A stretch of DNA of 64,000 bases. Origin: Streptomyces capitiformicae. Its GTDB lineage: Bacteria > Actinomycetota > Actinomycetes > Streptomycetales > Streptomycetaceae. Below the pieces are notes generated by a model that did not search any database, was not told the DNA's origin, and saw only the letters and a list, made by a program, of their open reading frames with translations. Shown here piece by piece: positions 49,631 to 58,134 of the stretch. The position numbers and the translations under genes were made by a program. Location: contig NZ_CP022161.1 of NCBI RefSeq assembly GCF_002214185.1, forward strand, positions 6,207,486 to 6,271,485. The letters are read 5' to 3'. Positions within the stretch are counted from its first letter, which is position 1. Each line of letters begins with the position of its first letter.

Positions 49631-49710
49631 CCGCACGACCGAGCCCGAACCCAGCCCCCGTATCCCCAGCTCACCCCCACCTGTCAGTGCCCTCCCCTAC
49701 GCTGCGACCC

Positions 49711-50901
49711 ATGACACCCGACCCGCGCCCCACCACAGAACTCACCGCAGACGAGGCCCGCCGAATCGCCCTCCGGGCGCAGGGCTTCCTCGGCGCCCCC
49801 GACCGCAGGTCCGGCGTCCGCGGCGTGCTCCGACACCTCGGCGCGGTCCAACTCGACACCATCTCGGTCCTGGCCCGCTCCCACGAACTCATCCCGTACG
49901 CCCGCCTCGGCGCCATAGGCCGCACCACAGTCGACAAGGCCTACTGGACCACCGCGCCCACGGGCGCCCCTTCGGCACGCCCCCACGCCTTCGAGTACTG
50001 GTCCCACGCCGCCTGCATCCTCCCCATCGAGGAATGGCCCCACTTCGCCTTCCGCCGCCGCGCCTACCGCGCCCGCCCCCACTGGAACCACCCACTCCCC
50101 GACGGCGCCTACGACCGCGTCATCAAACAACTCCGCACCGAGGGCCCCCTCACCGCAACGGAGTTGGGCGGCGCGAAACGCACCAGCGAATGGTGGGACT
50201 GGTCCGGCGAGAAGGTCGCCGTCGAACGCGCCCTGATGTACGGCGAGGTGGTCTGCGTCGAGCGCCGCGGCTGGAAACGGGTGTACGACCTGGCCGAGCG
50301 TGCCATCCCGGACGCACTGCTCCACGACGAACTGGACGACAGGGAGTGCCTGCGCCGCCTGGTCCGCCAGGCCGGCGAGGCCCTGGGCGTCGGCACGCGC
50401 GCGGACATCGCCGACTACCACCGTCTCAAGGCCGAACAGTTCGACGAGGTGATCGCCGACTCCGGCCTGATCCCGGTGTCGGTGCAGGGCTGGGGCAAAC
50501 CCGCCTGGGCCGACCCGGCGGCCCTGGAAGCCACCCCGCGCGGCCGCCACCGCACGACACTCCTGTCCCCGTTCGACTCCCTGATCTGGGAACGAGCCCG
50601 CACGGAACGGATCTTCGGCTTCACCCACCGCCTGGAGGCCTACGTCCCCAAACAGAAGCGCGTCCACGGCTACTTCGCGATGCCGGTCCTCGCCGGCGGC
50701 CGACTGGTCGGCCGTGTCGACCCCGCCCGCGACGGCCGGACCCTGGTCGCCAAACAGATCACCCTGGACGGCGCCAAAGCGATCCCCGCGGTGGCCCAAG
50801 CCCTGCTGGAGGCGGCCGGCTGGGTGGACTGCACCGACGTACGCGTGGAACGAGTGGACGCCCCCGAACTGCGCGAACCCCTCCTGAGAGCGCTCGCCTA
50901 G
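49711..50901 (+). CDS. YcaQ/AlkZ-like winged-helix DNA glycosylase
   Basis: 396 residues of the HTH_42 (DUF1006) superfamily. The presumed catalytic Gln-x-Asp of the YcaQ subfamily is seen in LGAVQLDTISVLARSHEL. SPFDSLIWERARTERIFGFTHRLEAYVP and GRVDPARDGRTLVAKQITLD are the other conserved blocks. YcaQ and AlkZ unhook interstrand crosslinks or alkylated bases, so a role in DNA repair or self-resistance to genotoxic metabolites is expected. ATG 49711 lies 7 nt after a possible -10 (TACGCT, 49699-49704), with no ribosome site, suggesting a leaderless mRNA. Confidence 0.9.
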   Translation: MTPDPRPTTELTADEARRIALRAQGFLGAPDRRSGVRGVLRHLGAVQLDTISVLARSHELIPYARLGAIGRTTVDKAYWTTAPTGAPSARPHAFEYWSHAACILPIEEWPHFAFRRRAYRARPHWNHPLPDGAYDRVIKQLRTEGPLTATELGGAKRTSEWWDWSGEKVAVERALMYGEVVCVERRGWKRVYDLAERAIPDALLHDELDDRECLRRLVRQAGEALGVGTRADIADYHRLKAEQFDEVIADSGLIPVSVQGWGKPAWADPAALEATPRGRHRTTLLSPFDSLIWERARTERIFGFTHRLEAYVPKQKRVHGYFAMPVLAGGRLVGRVDPARDGRTLVAKQITLDGAKAIPAVAQALLEAAGWVDCTDVRVERVDAPELREPLLRALA

Positions 50902-50911
50902 CGAGCCTCAG

Positions 50912-50971
50912 CAGATCTCTGCGGATCTCCCCGGATCTCAGCGGATCTCCCCGAATCTCAGCGGATCTCGA
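50912..50971. repeat. Decamer tandem repeat CGGATCTC(C/A)(C/G), six copies
   Basis: Six consecutive 10-bp units: CAGATCTCTG, CGGATCTCCC, CGGATCTCAG, CGGATCTCCC, CGAATCTCAG and CGGATCTCGA. The last two include the stop and final codons (Glu-Ile-Arg) of the minus-strand response regulator. A small hairpin GCTCGC-CTA-GCGAGC at 50892-50906 spans the stop of the convergent glycosylase gene. Confidence 0.85.
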
Positions 50972-51707
50972 GGATCTTCTCCCGCATCGCGTACACCACG
51001 GCCTCCATCCTGGAGTGCAGCTGAAGCTTTTCCAGGATGTTGCGCACATGGTTCTTCACGGTGTTCTCGGAAATGAACAGCTCCTTGGCGATGTCCCTGT
51101 TGTTCATCCCCGTCGCCACGAGTTTGAGCACTTCGAGTTCCCGGTCCGTCAGCCGCGGCGCGGGCACCAGCCGCCGCTCGTCCGTCCGCTGGATCATGGA
51201 CTTGAACTCGGTGAGCAGTTTCGACGCCATCGAGGGGCTGATCTGCGACTGCCCGTCGGCGACCGCGCGAATGGCCGTGGCCACCTCGTCCGTGGAGATC
51301 TCCTTGAGGAGATACCCGGTCGCACCGGCCTTGATCGCGTCGTAGAGGTCGGCTTCCTCGTCGCTGATCGTCAGCATGATGATCTTCGCGCTGGGGGCGA
51401 CTTCCTTGATGGAGGTGCACGCCTCGATCCCGCCGCGCTTGGGCATCCGTACGTCCATCAGCACGATGTCCGGCAGCAGGTCCGCAGCCTTGTCGACCGC
51501 CTCCGCCCCGTCACCGGCCTCGCCGACGACCTGGATGTCCTCCTCGGCGGCGAGCACGATCTCCAGGCCACGGCGGAAGAGCGCGTGGTCATCCACGACA
51601 AGGACCCGGATGGGCTCCTTGCGTGGAGAGCCCGCCGCGGGTCCCATGCCGACGGGGCCTTCGTCGGCATCCTCGTCACGCATCGGTCCGAAGCTGCTGT
51701 CCGCCAT
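50958..51707 (-). CDS. NarL/FixJ-family response regulator
   Basis: 249 residues. After a ~33-residue acidic leader, the receiver domain has VLVVDDHALFRRG, the phospho-acceptor Asp in PDIVLMDVRMPKRGG, and conserved Thr/Lys (MLTISDEE, GYLLKEIS). The C-terminal LuxR-type HTH is LTDRELEVLKLVATGMNNRDIAKELFIS. ATG 51707 follows AGGGGGAGGAACG. No histidine kinase gene is adjacent, so it is an orphan regulator. The position next to hpf is conserved in Streptomyces. Confidence 0.94.
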   Translation of the reverse strand: MADSSFGPMRDEDADEGPVGMGPAAGSPRKEPIRVLVVDDHALFRRGLEIVLAAEEDIQVVGEAGDGAEAVDKAADLLPDIVLMDVRMPKRGGIEACTSIKEVAPSAKIIMLTISDEEADLYDAIKAGATGYLLKEISTDEVATAIRAVADGQSQISPSMASKLLTEFKSMIQRTDERRLVPAPRLTDRELEVLKLVATGMNNRDIAKELFISENTVKNHVRNILEKLQLHSRMEAVVYAMREKILEIR

Positions 51708-51912
51708 CGTTCCTCCCCCTGAAGGCCGTGGCCTGTGTTCCTGTGCCATCGCCAACCCAAGGCAACGGCCCACCGGTTGGGGCCGGTTCGGCCATGATTT
51801 CATGCCCGGACGACAGCGCGGTGACAGAGCGAGCCACAAGGGGTCGCACACCGGTGCCCCTGGGGGCGCACGCGCGCTCCAGGGGCACCGGTTCAGCTGT
51901 CACCCGGCGCGG

Positions 51913-52605
51913 TCAGCCGCCGAGGGTGCCGCCCGCGGCGTCCGCATGCGCCTGGGCGACCATCGGGTCCGTGCTGAGGTGGATGACGCCGTAGTCGTAG
52001 GCGTGCCGCCGGTAGACGACACTCGGTTCCTTGGTCTCGGAGTCGACGAACAGATAGAAGTCGTGCCCGACCAGCTCCATCTCGTAGAGAGCCTGGTCGA
52101 GGGTCATCGGGGACGCGACGTGGGTCTTCTCACGGACGATGAGGGGGCCTTCGCCCTTCACTTCCAGCGAGCCGATCCTCTTGGTGGGCACGCCCTCCGA
52201 CTTCTCCTCGTCGGCGACGTATCCGTTGCCGTTGAGGGTCGCCACGCCCGGAACGTGATCGGCGACCTCCGCGGCCGTGAGCCTGCGCGCGCCTCGGCGC
52301 GTGTAACGCTTGTCGTGCTGCTTGCGCAGCCGGGCTTCGAGCTTGTCCGCCGCCAGGTCGAGCGCCGCGTAGGGATCGCTCGCCGCTGCCTCCGCCCGGA
52401 TCACCGGTCCGCGGGAGTGGAGCGTGATCTCCACCCGGTCACTGCGGTCGGCCTGTCGGGGGTTGGGCTCCTTGGACACCTCGACGTCGAGGCTGATCAC
52501 CTTGCCATCGAGCTTCTGGATCTTCTCCAGCTTCAGCTTCTCGGCCACGTGCTTGCGGAACCGCTCGGGCACCTCGGTCTTGCGGCCCTTGACGACGATG
52601 TCCAC
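51913..52605 (-). CDS. hpf: Long-form ribosome hibernation-promoting factor
   Basis: 230 residues. The N-terminal ~100 residues (VDIVVKGRKTEVPERFRKHVAEKL, RVEITLHSRGPVIRAEAAASDPYAALDLAADKLEARLRK) form the YfiA/HPF domain that sits in the decoding centre. The C-terminal ~60 residues (PMTLDQALYEMELVGHDFYLFVD, SVVYRRHAYDYGVIHL) form the dimerisation domain that joins two 70S ribosomes. GTG 52605 lies 6 nt after GGAG and gives the usual family length; upstream ATG would add 19 non-conserved residues. Confidence 0.95.
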   Translation of the reverse strand: MDIVVKGRKTEVPERFRKHVAEKLKLEKIQKLDGKVISLDVEVSKEPNPRQADRSDRVEITLHSRGPVIRAEAAASDPYAALDLAADKLEARLRKQHDKRYTRRGARRLTAAEVADHVPGVATLNGNGYVADEEKSEGVPTKRIGSLEVKGEGPLIVREKTHVASPMTLDQALYEMELVGHDFYLFVDSETKEPSVVYRRHAYDYGVIHLSTDPMVAQAHADAAGGTLGG

Positions 52606-52931
52606 GCAGAACTCCGTTCCCGGATCGCTCCGCTCCACTGGCGGAGCATCTCCCTTGTGCACCAGGTTCCGGTTCAGTCCGGAACCGCGGACTCGGTGAC
52701 TTCCACCTCCTCCTCCCCCGAGGACAAGATCTCCACCCCGCCGAAGCGGGTGATTGCAGAAAACCCGCAGTACGGCATTCGGATATGTGGTGAACGGCTG
52801 GGGCCATTCCCGTACAACCGAACATATCTCGCCCGGACGGATGTCGTCACCCTCTACCGAGACGTACCTCCGTTCAGATGAATAGGCCCTCTCATCACCT
52901 GCAACGATGCAAGTTCTCTGTCAGTTCCGGT
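52606..52931 (-). promoter_or_regulatory. Structured hpf leader region
   Basis: A 326-bp gap upstream of hpf. GGTTCCGG-TTCAGT-CCGGAACC (52665-52686) is a perfect 8-bp hairpin about 60 nt before the start; GCTCC/GGAGC (about 52628-52648) can pair closer to it. Both would be in the 5' leader of a transcript from further upstream. No promoter is clear. Confidence 0.45.
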
Positions 52932-54002
52932 TCATGTCGAAAGAGTGTCGAAAGCGTCCGGCGGCGCCGCGACCACGGCTGCACAGACCCCGTCCCCGGC
53001 ACCCTCCACACCGGCCATTCCCCTCACCCCGAGCGTCCGGACCACCACCTTTACTGTTCGCCCCACGCCCGCCGCCCTTGCCGCCGACCCCGCATCCGGC
53101 CCCCTTACAGCCGACCTCGCCTCCGGCCGCCTCGCGCCCGACCTCACGGCCGACTCCCCCGCGACCGACCTCGCGCCCGGCCCCCTTACAGCCGACCTCG
53201 CCTCCGGCCGCCTCGCGCCCGACCTCACGGCCGACTCCCCCGCGACCGACCTCGCGCCCGGCCCCCTGGCTCCTCGCCCCTCGGCCGACGCCCCCGAGAT
53301 CGCGCACCCGGCCCGCGCCGCCCGCACCGCACGCGCCGCCTCCACGAGCGAGGCGCCCGTCGTCATCAGGTCATCCACGAGCACGACCCGACCACCGCCC
53401 AGCAGCCGAGCACCCCCGGCCACCACCTCCAGGGCACCCGCGAGGTTGTCCACCCGCTGCCGGGAGTCCAGCCCCGACTGATCGGCCACCGCACGCCGCT
53501 GCCGCAGCACCCCGACTACCCGGGCCGCCACCCCGCTACGCCTCAGCACCCCGGCGGCCGCGAGCGCGATCCGCCGGGCGGGGTCGTGACCACGGGCTCG
53601 GACCGCGCGGCGGGCGGAGGGGACGGGGACGAGCAGCACGGACTCTTCGTCGGGGGCCCCACCCCCTCCCCCACCCCTCCCCATCCCCCACCGCGCCTCA
53701 CCCCGCGTCTCCTCCAGCCCCGCCCGTACGGCCCCTGCCAGGGCCGTACCTAGTGGTTCGGCGAGCGCCAGCGCACCCCGTTCCTTGTGCGCGAGCAGCG
53801 TGGCCCGTACCGCGTCCTCGTACGGAGCCGCCGCGTACACCACGGGCAGCCCCGATGGCTCCGGCACCGGTCGCACCCGGCCCGGCGGGGCACCGGTCAG
53901 CTCGGCGCGGCACTCCGGGCAGAGCACCGCGCGAGGCCTGCCGCAGCCTCCGCACTCGGCCGGCAGTACCAGATCTGTGAGGTCCTGCCACCACCCCCGC
54001 AT
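52932..54002 (-). CDS. comF: ComF-family phosphoribosyltransferase-like protein with repeat insertion
   Basis: 356 residues, against about 230-250 expected. The N-terminal zinc-ribbon Cys pairs are CGGCGRP and CPECRAEL. The PRPP-binding loop is VVLVDDLMTTGASLVEAARAV. Downstream, between RAARAG and the conserved ending CAAVVAAPPDAFD, about 100 residues of Arg/Ala/Gly/Ser-rich sequence are inserted. They include two perfect tandem copies of a 27-residue unit (SVAGESAVRSGARRPEARSA and following). ATG 54002 gives MRGWWQDLTDLVLPAECGG; upstream frame is non-conserved. ComF proteins act in DNA uptake in competent bacteria; the role in Streptomyces is unclear. Confidence 0.88.
   Translation of the reverse strand: MRGWWQDLTDLVLPAECGGCGRPRAVLCPECRAELTGAPPGRVRPVPEPSGLPVVYAAAPYEDAVRATLLAHKERGALALAEPLGTALAGAVRAGLEETRGEARWGMGRGGGGGGAPDEESVLLVPVPSARRAVRARGHDPARRIALAAAGVLRRSGVAARVVGVLRQRRAVADQSGLDSRQRVDNLAGALEVVAGGARLLGGGRVVLVDDLMTTGASLVEAARAVRAARAGCAISGASAEGRGARGPGARSVAGESAVRSGARRPEARSAVRGPGARSVAGESAVRSGARRPEARSAVRGPDAGSAARAAGVGRTVKVVVRTLGVRGMAGVEGAGDGVCAAVVAAPPDAFDTLST
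53098..53259 (-). repeat. 81-bp minisatellite (two perfect copies plus partial third) inside comF
   Basis: Two identical 81-bp copies, 53098-53178 and 53179-53259, with about 11 bp of a third. The period is a multiple of three, so the frame is kept. Confidence 0.9.
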
Positions 54003-54132
54003 GGCCACCACTGTGCCAATGCGGACGGGGCCGTGCCACCCCTGTGGAAAACCACCTGTGGACAACTCGTCGCAACCGCATGGGGTCGTCACCCACACGA
54101 GCGACACGCAGGCGTACGAAGCCGCGCCCGGT

Positions 54133-54206
54133 CACCCATTGGCAACTCAGTCCCAGCGACACCCCCGCAAACGCGGCGTCCCGCTGAGACAGAACTGCCA
54201 ATGGCC
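54133..54206. terminator. Long imperfect hairpin between lpqB and comF
   Basis: CATTGGCAACTCAGTCCC (about 54134-54151) pairs with GAGACAGAACTGCCAATG with four mismatches. The arm shares ATTGGCAG-TCTGT with the hairpin at 25024-25100. It lies in the 218-bp lpqB-comF gap. Confidence 0.55.
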
Positions 54207-54220
54207 AACGCCCGAAGCCG

Positions 54221-56068
54221 TCACCCCGGATAGACCGGCGCCGTCCCCTCCTTGATCACCGTCTGCCACTGCGCGCCCGGAGACAGGCGGACGATCCCGT
54301 CCGCCGAGTGGGCGACCAACGGCTGGCTCTCGTCCTCGGACGCGGCGATCTCCTCCACGCCGGTGAGGGCGGAGGGCGCCGGGCCGGGCAGGGTGGAGCC
54401 GTCGACCTGTACGTAGCGCATCTGCTGCACGCCCCCGGGCTCACGCCCGACCACCACGAGTCGGCTGTCACCGGCCCACGACATGGCCGAGACGTCCTCC
54501 AGGTCCTGTGTCACGGACCGGAGTTCGACGATGGAGACGGTGGTGCCGTCCGCGTCGGCGTCCCGCTCGATCCGCCCGATGAACAGCGACCGCTCGCTGT
54601 CCTTCTCGACGATCAGCGCGACCCGTACCCCGTCCGCGGCCACGCGCACCGCCTCGATGCGCCCGTCGAGCCCCGGGGTCCTGACCTCCAGCGGCTCGCC
54701 CATGCCGTCCTCCAGCACCAGCAGCCGAGGCTTCCTGGGGTCACGGTCGGCCACCCACAGGTCGCCCCGCCCGTCCCAACTGGGCGTCGTCAGCCGGTCC
54801 TTCGCCGTGGCACCCACGCTGCGCAGCACCGGGTCGCCGATCGTCCCGCCCATCGTCAGCGGCGCCACGTACAGTTCGCTGCCGTCGGCCGACACCCCGG
54901 CGGCCCGCTCCTCGCCGCGTGACACGGCGGCCGACCTCAGCTGCTTGTCGCCCTCGCCGAGCGCGCCGGGCACCGGCGTCGGCGTGGACACGGCATCCCT
55001 CTCGGGCAGTCGTACGAGTTTGTGCTCGCCGTCGATGAAGTACTGGTACTCGGCGCTCTTGCCGAACCCGTGCGAGGCGATGATGTCGGCCTGGCCCTCT
55101 CTGAGCACGCACAGCTGCGCTCCGGTCGACCCCTGCAGTTCGACCTCGTCCACGCCCGTGGGCATGTAGTCCTGGAGGGTGAAGAGGAGCTGGGCGGCCA
55201 TCTCCGTGCATCTGCCGTCCGAGACGCGGTCGGCCTTCTCGTTGAGCGGCACGATCAGCTTGTTCTGGTCGTCGGGCGTCAGGGTCGTGGTGCCCTTCTT
55301 CAGCGCCGTACCCGAGGGGAAGCTGGTCCTCGCGACCCAGTTCAGCCAGCGGGTGGGGCCCTTCAGCAGATCCCGGACCACCTGGGTCACCGGGTCCGCC
55401 TGGCTGCGCACGTAGACCGGGTCGGCAACCGTGCCGGGCTCACCGGACTGCGCGGCGGAGGTGAAGTAGTACTTGTTGATGGACTTGTAGTTGCGCTCGA
55501 AGTCCGACCGGCCGAGGACCACGCCCTGCGGCAGCTCGTCGATGCGCCACTGCTGAGTGTCCTTCACCTTGGTGAGGTGCACGGTCTCGCGGTACTCCCC
55601 GCCGACGGGTGTGTACGCGTGCTGCTCGTCGACGCGGGCGACCTTGTTGCCGGTCAGCTCGTACCGGTACTCGGTGCCGTCCGGCTGGCTCCCCGTGACC
55701 TGGGTGTAGGGGGTGGGCGCCTCGGCGAGGACCATGGTGGACGCCTGCGGGTCCCATGTCTTCAGCGCGTTGCCCGTGAGGTACTTGCGTGCTGTCTCGT
55801 AGTTGCGGTCGTCGCTGGTCAGGGCCTCCAGGAAGCCCTGCACGATCTCCTGCGGCCGGGCGTCCTCCCCGGGTGGCAGCGCGAAGACCCGCACCTGCGT
55901 GTCCTGCCGCGGGGTCGACTGGACGTCGCGCATGTTCCCGCTGTCCGGCATCGAGGCGCACCCGGCCAGGAGTACGGCGCCCAGGCCGATGTACGTCGTT
56001 GTCCGTACCGGACGTCCGCGGCCGCGGAACGTACGTCCGCGGCCGCGTTTTTCGCGGTCAGCGCCCAC
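54221..56068 (-). CDS. lpqB: Lipoprotein LpqB, MtrAB-associated
   Basis: 615 residues. The basic N-terminus is followed by a hydrophobic stretch and the lipobox LLAGC near residue 37. The N-domain (EIVQGFLEALTSDDRNYETARKYL) and GerMN-like region (LLFTLQDYMPTGVDEVELQG) are followed by a beta-propeller-like C-terminal half. LpqB interacts with the extracellular domain of MtrB and tunes the MtrAB system. The GTG at 56068 is preceded by GGGGGAGG and overlaps the mtrB stop by 11 bp. Confidence 0.96.
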   Translation of the reverse strand: MGADREKRGRGRTFRGRGRPVRTTTYIGLGAVLLAGCASMPDSGNMRDVQSTPRQDTQVRVFALPPGEDARPQEIVQGFLEALTSDDRNYETARKYLTGNALKTWDPQASTMVLAEAPTPYTQVTGSQPDGTEYRYELTGNKVARVDEQHAYTPVGGEYRETVHLTKVKDTQQWRIDELPQGVVLGRSDFERNYKSINKYYFTSAAQSGEPGTVADPVYVRSQADPVTQVVRDLLKGPTRWLNWVARTSFPSGTALKKGTTTLTPDDQNKLIVPLNEKADRVSDGRCTEMAAQLLFTLQDYMPTGVDEVELQGSTGAQLCVLREGQADIIASHGFGKSAEYQYFIDGEHKLVRLPERDAVSTPTPVPGALGEGDKQLRSAAVSRGEERAAGVSADGSELYVAPLTMGGTIGDPVLRSVGATAKDRLTTPSWDGRGDLWVADRDPRKPRLLVLEDGMGEPLEVRTPGLDGRIEAVRVAADGVRVALIVEKDSERSLFIGRIERDADADGTTVSIVELRSVTQDLEDVSAMSWAGDSRLVVVGREPGGVQQMRYVQVDGSTLPGPAPSALTGVEEIAASEDESQPLVAHSADGIVRLSPGAQWQTVIKEGTAPVYPG

Positions 56069-58133
56069 GGAATGCCTCCCCCTGCTCGTGCTGCTGCTCC
56101 GAGTGCTCCGAGCCGTTCTCGGACGGCCGCTCCTCGGTGTGGCCCGCGTCGTCGTCGGCCCGCTGTGCGGGCGGCGGTGCCGTGGGGCGGGGCACTACGC
56201 GCGCGCCGTTGCCGGGCAGTGCCGTCGGGTCGGCCGTGGGGACGTGTCCGGCGCCCGGCCTGGGCCCTAGGGCCGTCCTGGCGGCCCCGTGCTCACCGGC
56301 CTGGACGGGCACCGTGGCGAGTTTGCCGCTGCCGCCGGAGGGCAGGCCGGCGCCGGCGAGTCCGCGATTGCGCCGGGAGTCCTTCGGCTCCAGGGGTATC
56401 GGGGACCCGCGCAGCGGCTCGTCCGCGGTGCGCGGCAGCGTGAGCCGGAACTGGGAACCGCCGCCCGGTTCGCCCCAGGCCTGGAGCCAGCCACCGTGCA
56501 GCCGCGCGTCCTCCAGGGCGATGGACAGCCCGAGGCCCGTGCCGCCGGTGGTACGCGCGCGTGCGGGGTCGGCCCGCCAGAAGCGGCTGAACACCCGGGT
56601 CGCCTCGCCCGGTTTGAGTCCTACGCCGTAGTCGCGGACCGCGACCGCGACCGCGCCGCCGGCCGCCGCCAGCTTGACCACGACGTCGTTGCCCTCGCCG
56701 TGTTCGACGGCGTTGACGACGAGGTTGCGCAGCACGCGCTCCACACGTCGGGCGTCGGCCTCGGCGACGACCGGCTGCTGGTCGCCGAGGACCCGTATGC
56801 GTGTGCCCTTGCGTTCGGCGAGCGGCTCGGCCCCGCTGACGACCTTCCGTACGACGTCACGCAGGTCTATCGGCTCGGCCTCCAGGGCCGCCGCGCCCGC
56901 GTCGAACCGGCTGATCTCCAGCAGGTCCGCGAGCAGTGACTCGAACCGGTCCAGCTGGTCGGCGAGCAGTTCGGCCGAGCGTGCGGTCACCGGGTCGAAG
57001 TCGACGCGCGCGTCGTGGATGACGTCCGCGGCCATGCGTACGGTCGTCAGCGGGGTGCGCAGTTCGTGCGACACGTCGGAGACGAACCGGCGCTGCATCC
57101 GCGACAGGTCCTCCAGCTGCTGGATCTTCAGCTGCAGGTTCTGGGCCATCTTGTTGAAGGCCTCGCCGAGCCGTGCGATGTCGTCCTCGCCGCTGACCTT
57201 CATCCGTTCCTGCAGGCGCCCGGCGGACAGCCGCTCGGCGATCCCTGCCGCCATCCGTACGGGTGTGACGACCTGCCGTACGACGAGCCAGGCGATGGCG
57301 CCGAGGAGTACGACGACGAACAGTCCGGCCGTCGCCAGGGTGCCCTTGATGAGGCTGAGGGACTTCTCCTCCTGGGTGAGCGGGAAGAGGTAGTAGAGCT
57401 GGTACGGGTTGCTGTTGGGGTCGCTGACCTGTTTGCCGATGATCAGGCCCGGCTGGGATTCCTGGCCGTTGTCGTAGTGGATCCGGGTGTAGCTCTGGAC
57501 GGGGCCGGTGCCGTCGTCGACGCGTTCGCGGAGTTCCACGGGCACGCTGAGGTCCCATTTCACGCCTCCGGAGACGCGTGGTCCGAGGCCGCCGGTGTCG
57601 CCGTCCGCGGAGGCGGGGCTGAGCGTGACGACGTCGAAGGCGCCCTGACCGCCGCTGGAGAGGGACGCCACGAGGTTGGTCATCCACTCGACGACGTTCT
57701 GTACGTTGTCGCCGTTCAGCTCCCCGGCCTCGTTGCCGCCGGCACTCGCCGCGCTGTCGGCCCGCTGCTCGGCAACGGTGAATCCGCCGGTGGCCTGGCT
57801 CTGGGAGGCCTTGACCTTGGCGTCGAGCAGTCCGTTGCGGACCTGGCCGATGACGACGAAGCCCAGCAGCAGGACGACGCTGAGCGACATCAGCAGGGTG
57901 GTGACGACGATCCTGAGCTGGATGTTGCGCCGCCACAGCCGCATCACGGGCAGCAGCGGACGGCGCACCCAGCGCATGAACAGCCTCAGGACCGGGCTGC
58001 CCTGGACTCCGCCCTGCAGCAGCCCGCCCTCGAGGAAACGCCCCCAGCGGGAGCCCGGCGTCTTCCGGCCGACAGGCCGCTCCGCGCGGGTCCCCGGCTG
58101 GCCGGGCGCCGAAGCGGCACTGTCCCCGGACAT
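56058..58133 (-). CDS. mtrB: Sensor histidine kinase MtrB
   Basis: 691 residues. Two membrane segments, VVTTLLMSLSVVLLLGFVVI and AGLFVVVLLGAIAWLVV, bracket a ~190-residue extracellular sensor. A HAMP region (TPVRMAAGIAERLSAG), the H-box FVSDVSHELRTPLTTVRMA (phosphorylated His) and HATPase motifs (NLVVNAVEHG, DYGVGLKPGE, GTGLGLSIA) follow. ATG 58133 comes directly after the mtrA stop (TGACATG); a GTG at 58166 would overlap mtrA. It phosphorylates MtrA and links envelope state to development and antibiotic synthesis. Confidence 0.96.
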   Translation of the reverse strand: MSGDSAASAPGQPGTRAERPVGRKTPGSRWGRFLEGGLLQGGVQGSPVLRLFMRWVRRPLLPVMRLWRRNIQLRIVVTTLLMSLSVVLLLGFVVIGQVRNGLLDAKVKASQSQATGGFTVAEQRADSAASAGGNEAGELNGDNVQNVVEWMTNLVASLSSGGQGAFDVVTLSPASADGDTGGLGPRVSGGVKWDLSVPVELRERVDDGTGPVQSYTRIHYDNGQESQPGLIIGKQVSDPNSNPYQLYYLFPLTQEEKSLSLIKGTLATAGLFVVVLLGAIAWLVVRQVVTPVRMAAGIAERLSAGRLQERMKVSGEDDIARLGEAFNKMAQNLQLKIQQLEDLSRMQRRFVSDVSHELRTPLTTVRMAADVIHDARVDFDPVTARSAELLADQLDRFESLLADLLEISRFDAGAAALEAEPIDLRDVVRKVVSGAEPLAERKGTRIRVLGDQQPVVAEADARRVERVLRNLVVNAVEHGEGNDVVVKLAAAGGAVAVAVRDYGVGLKPGEATRVFSRFWRADPARARTTGGTGLGLSIALEDARLHGGWLQAWGEPGGGSQFRLTLPRTADEPLRGSPIPLEPKDSRRNRGLAGAGLPSGGSGKLATVPVQAGEHGAARTALGPRPGAGHVPTADPTALPGNGARVVPRPTAPPPAQRADDDAGHTEERPSENGSEHSEQQHEQGEAFRGR

Positions 58134-58134
58134 G

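Noticed and set aside
53098..53259. CRISPR-like repeats in comF
   Set aside because: Units are contiguous 81-bp copies without variable spacers and stay in frame inside a gene.
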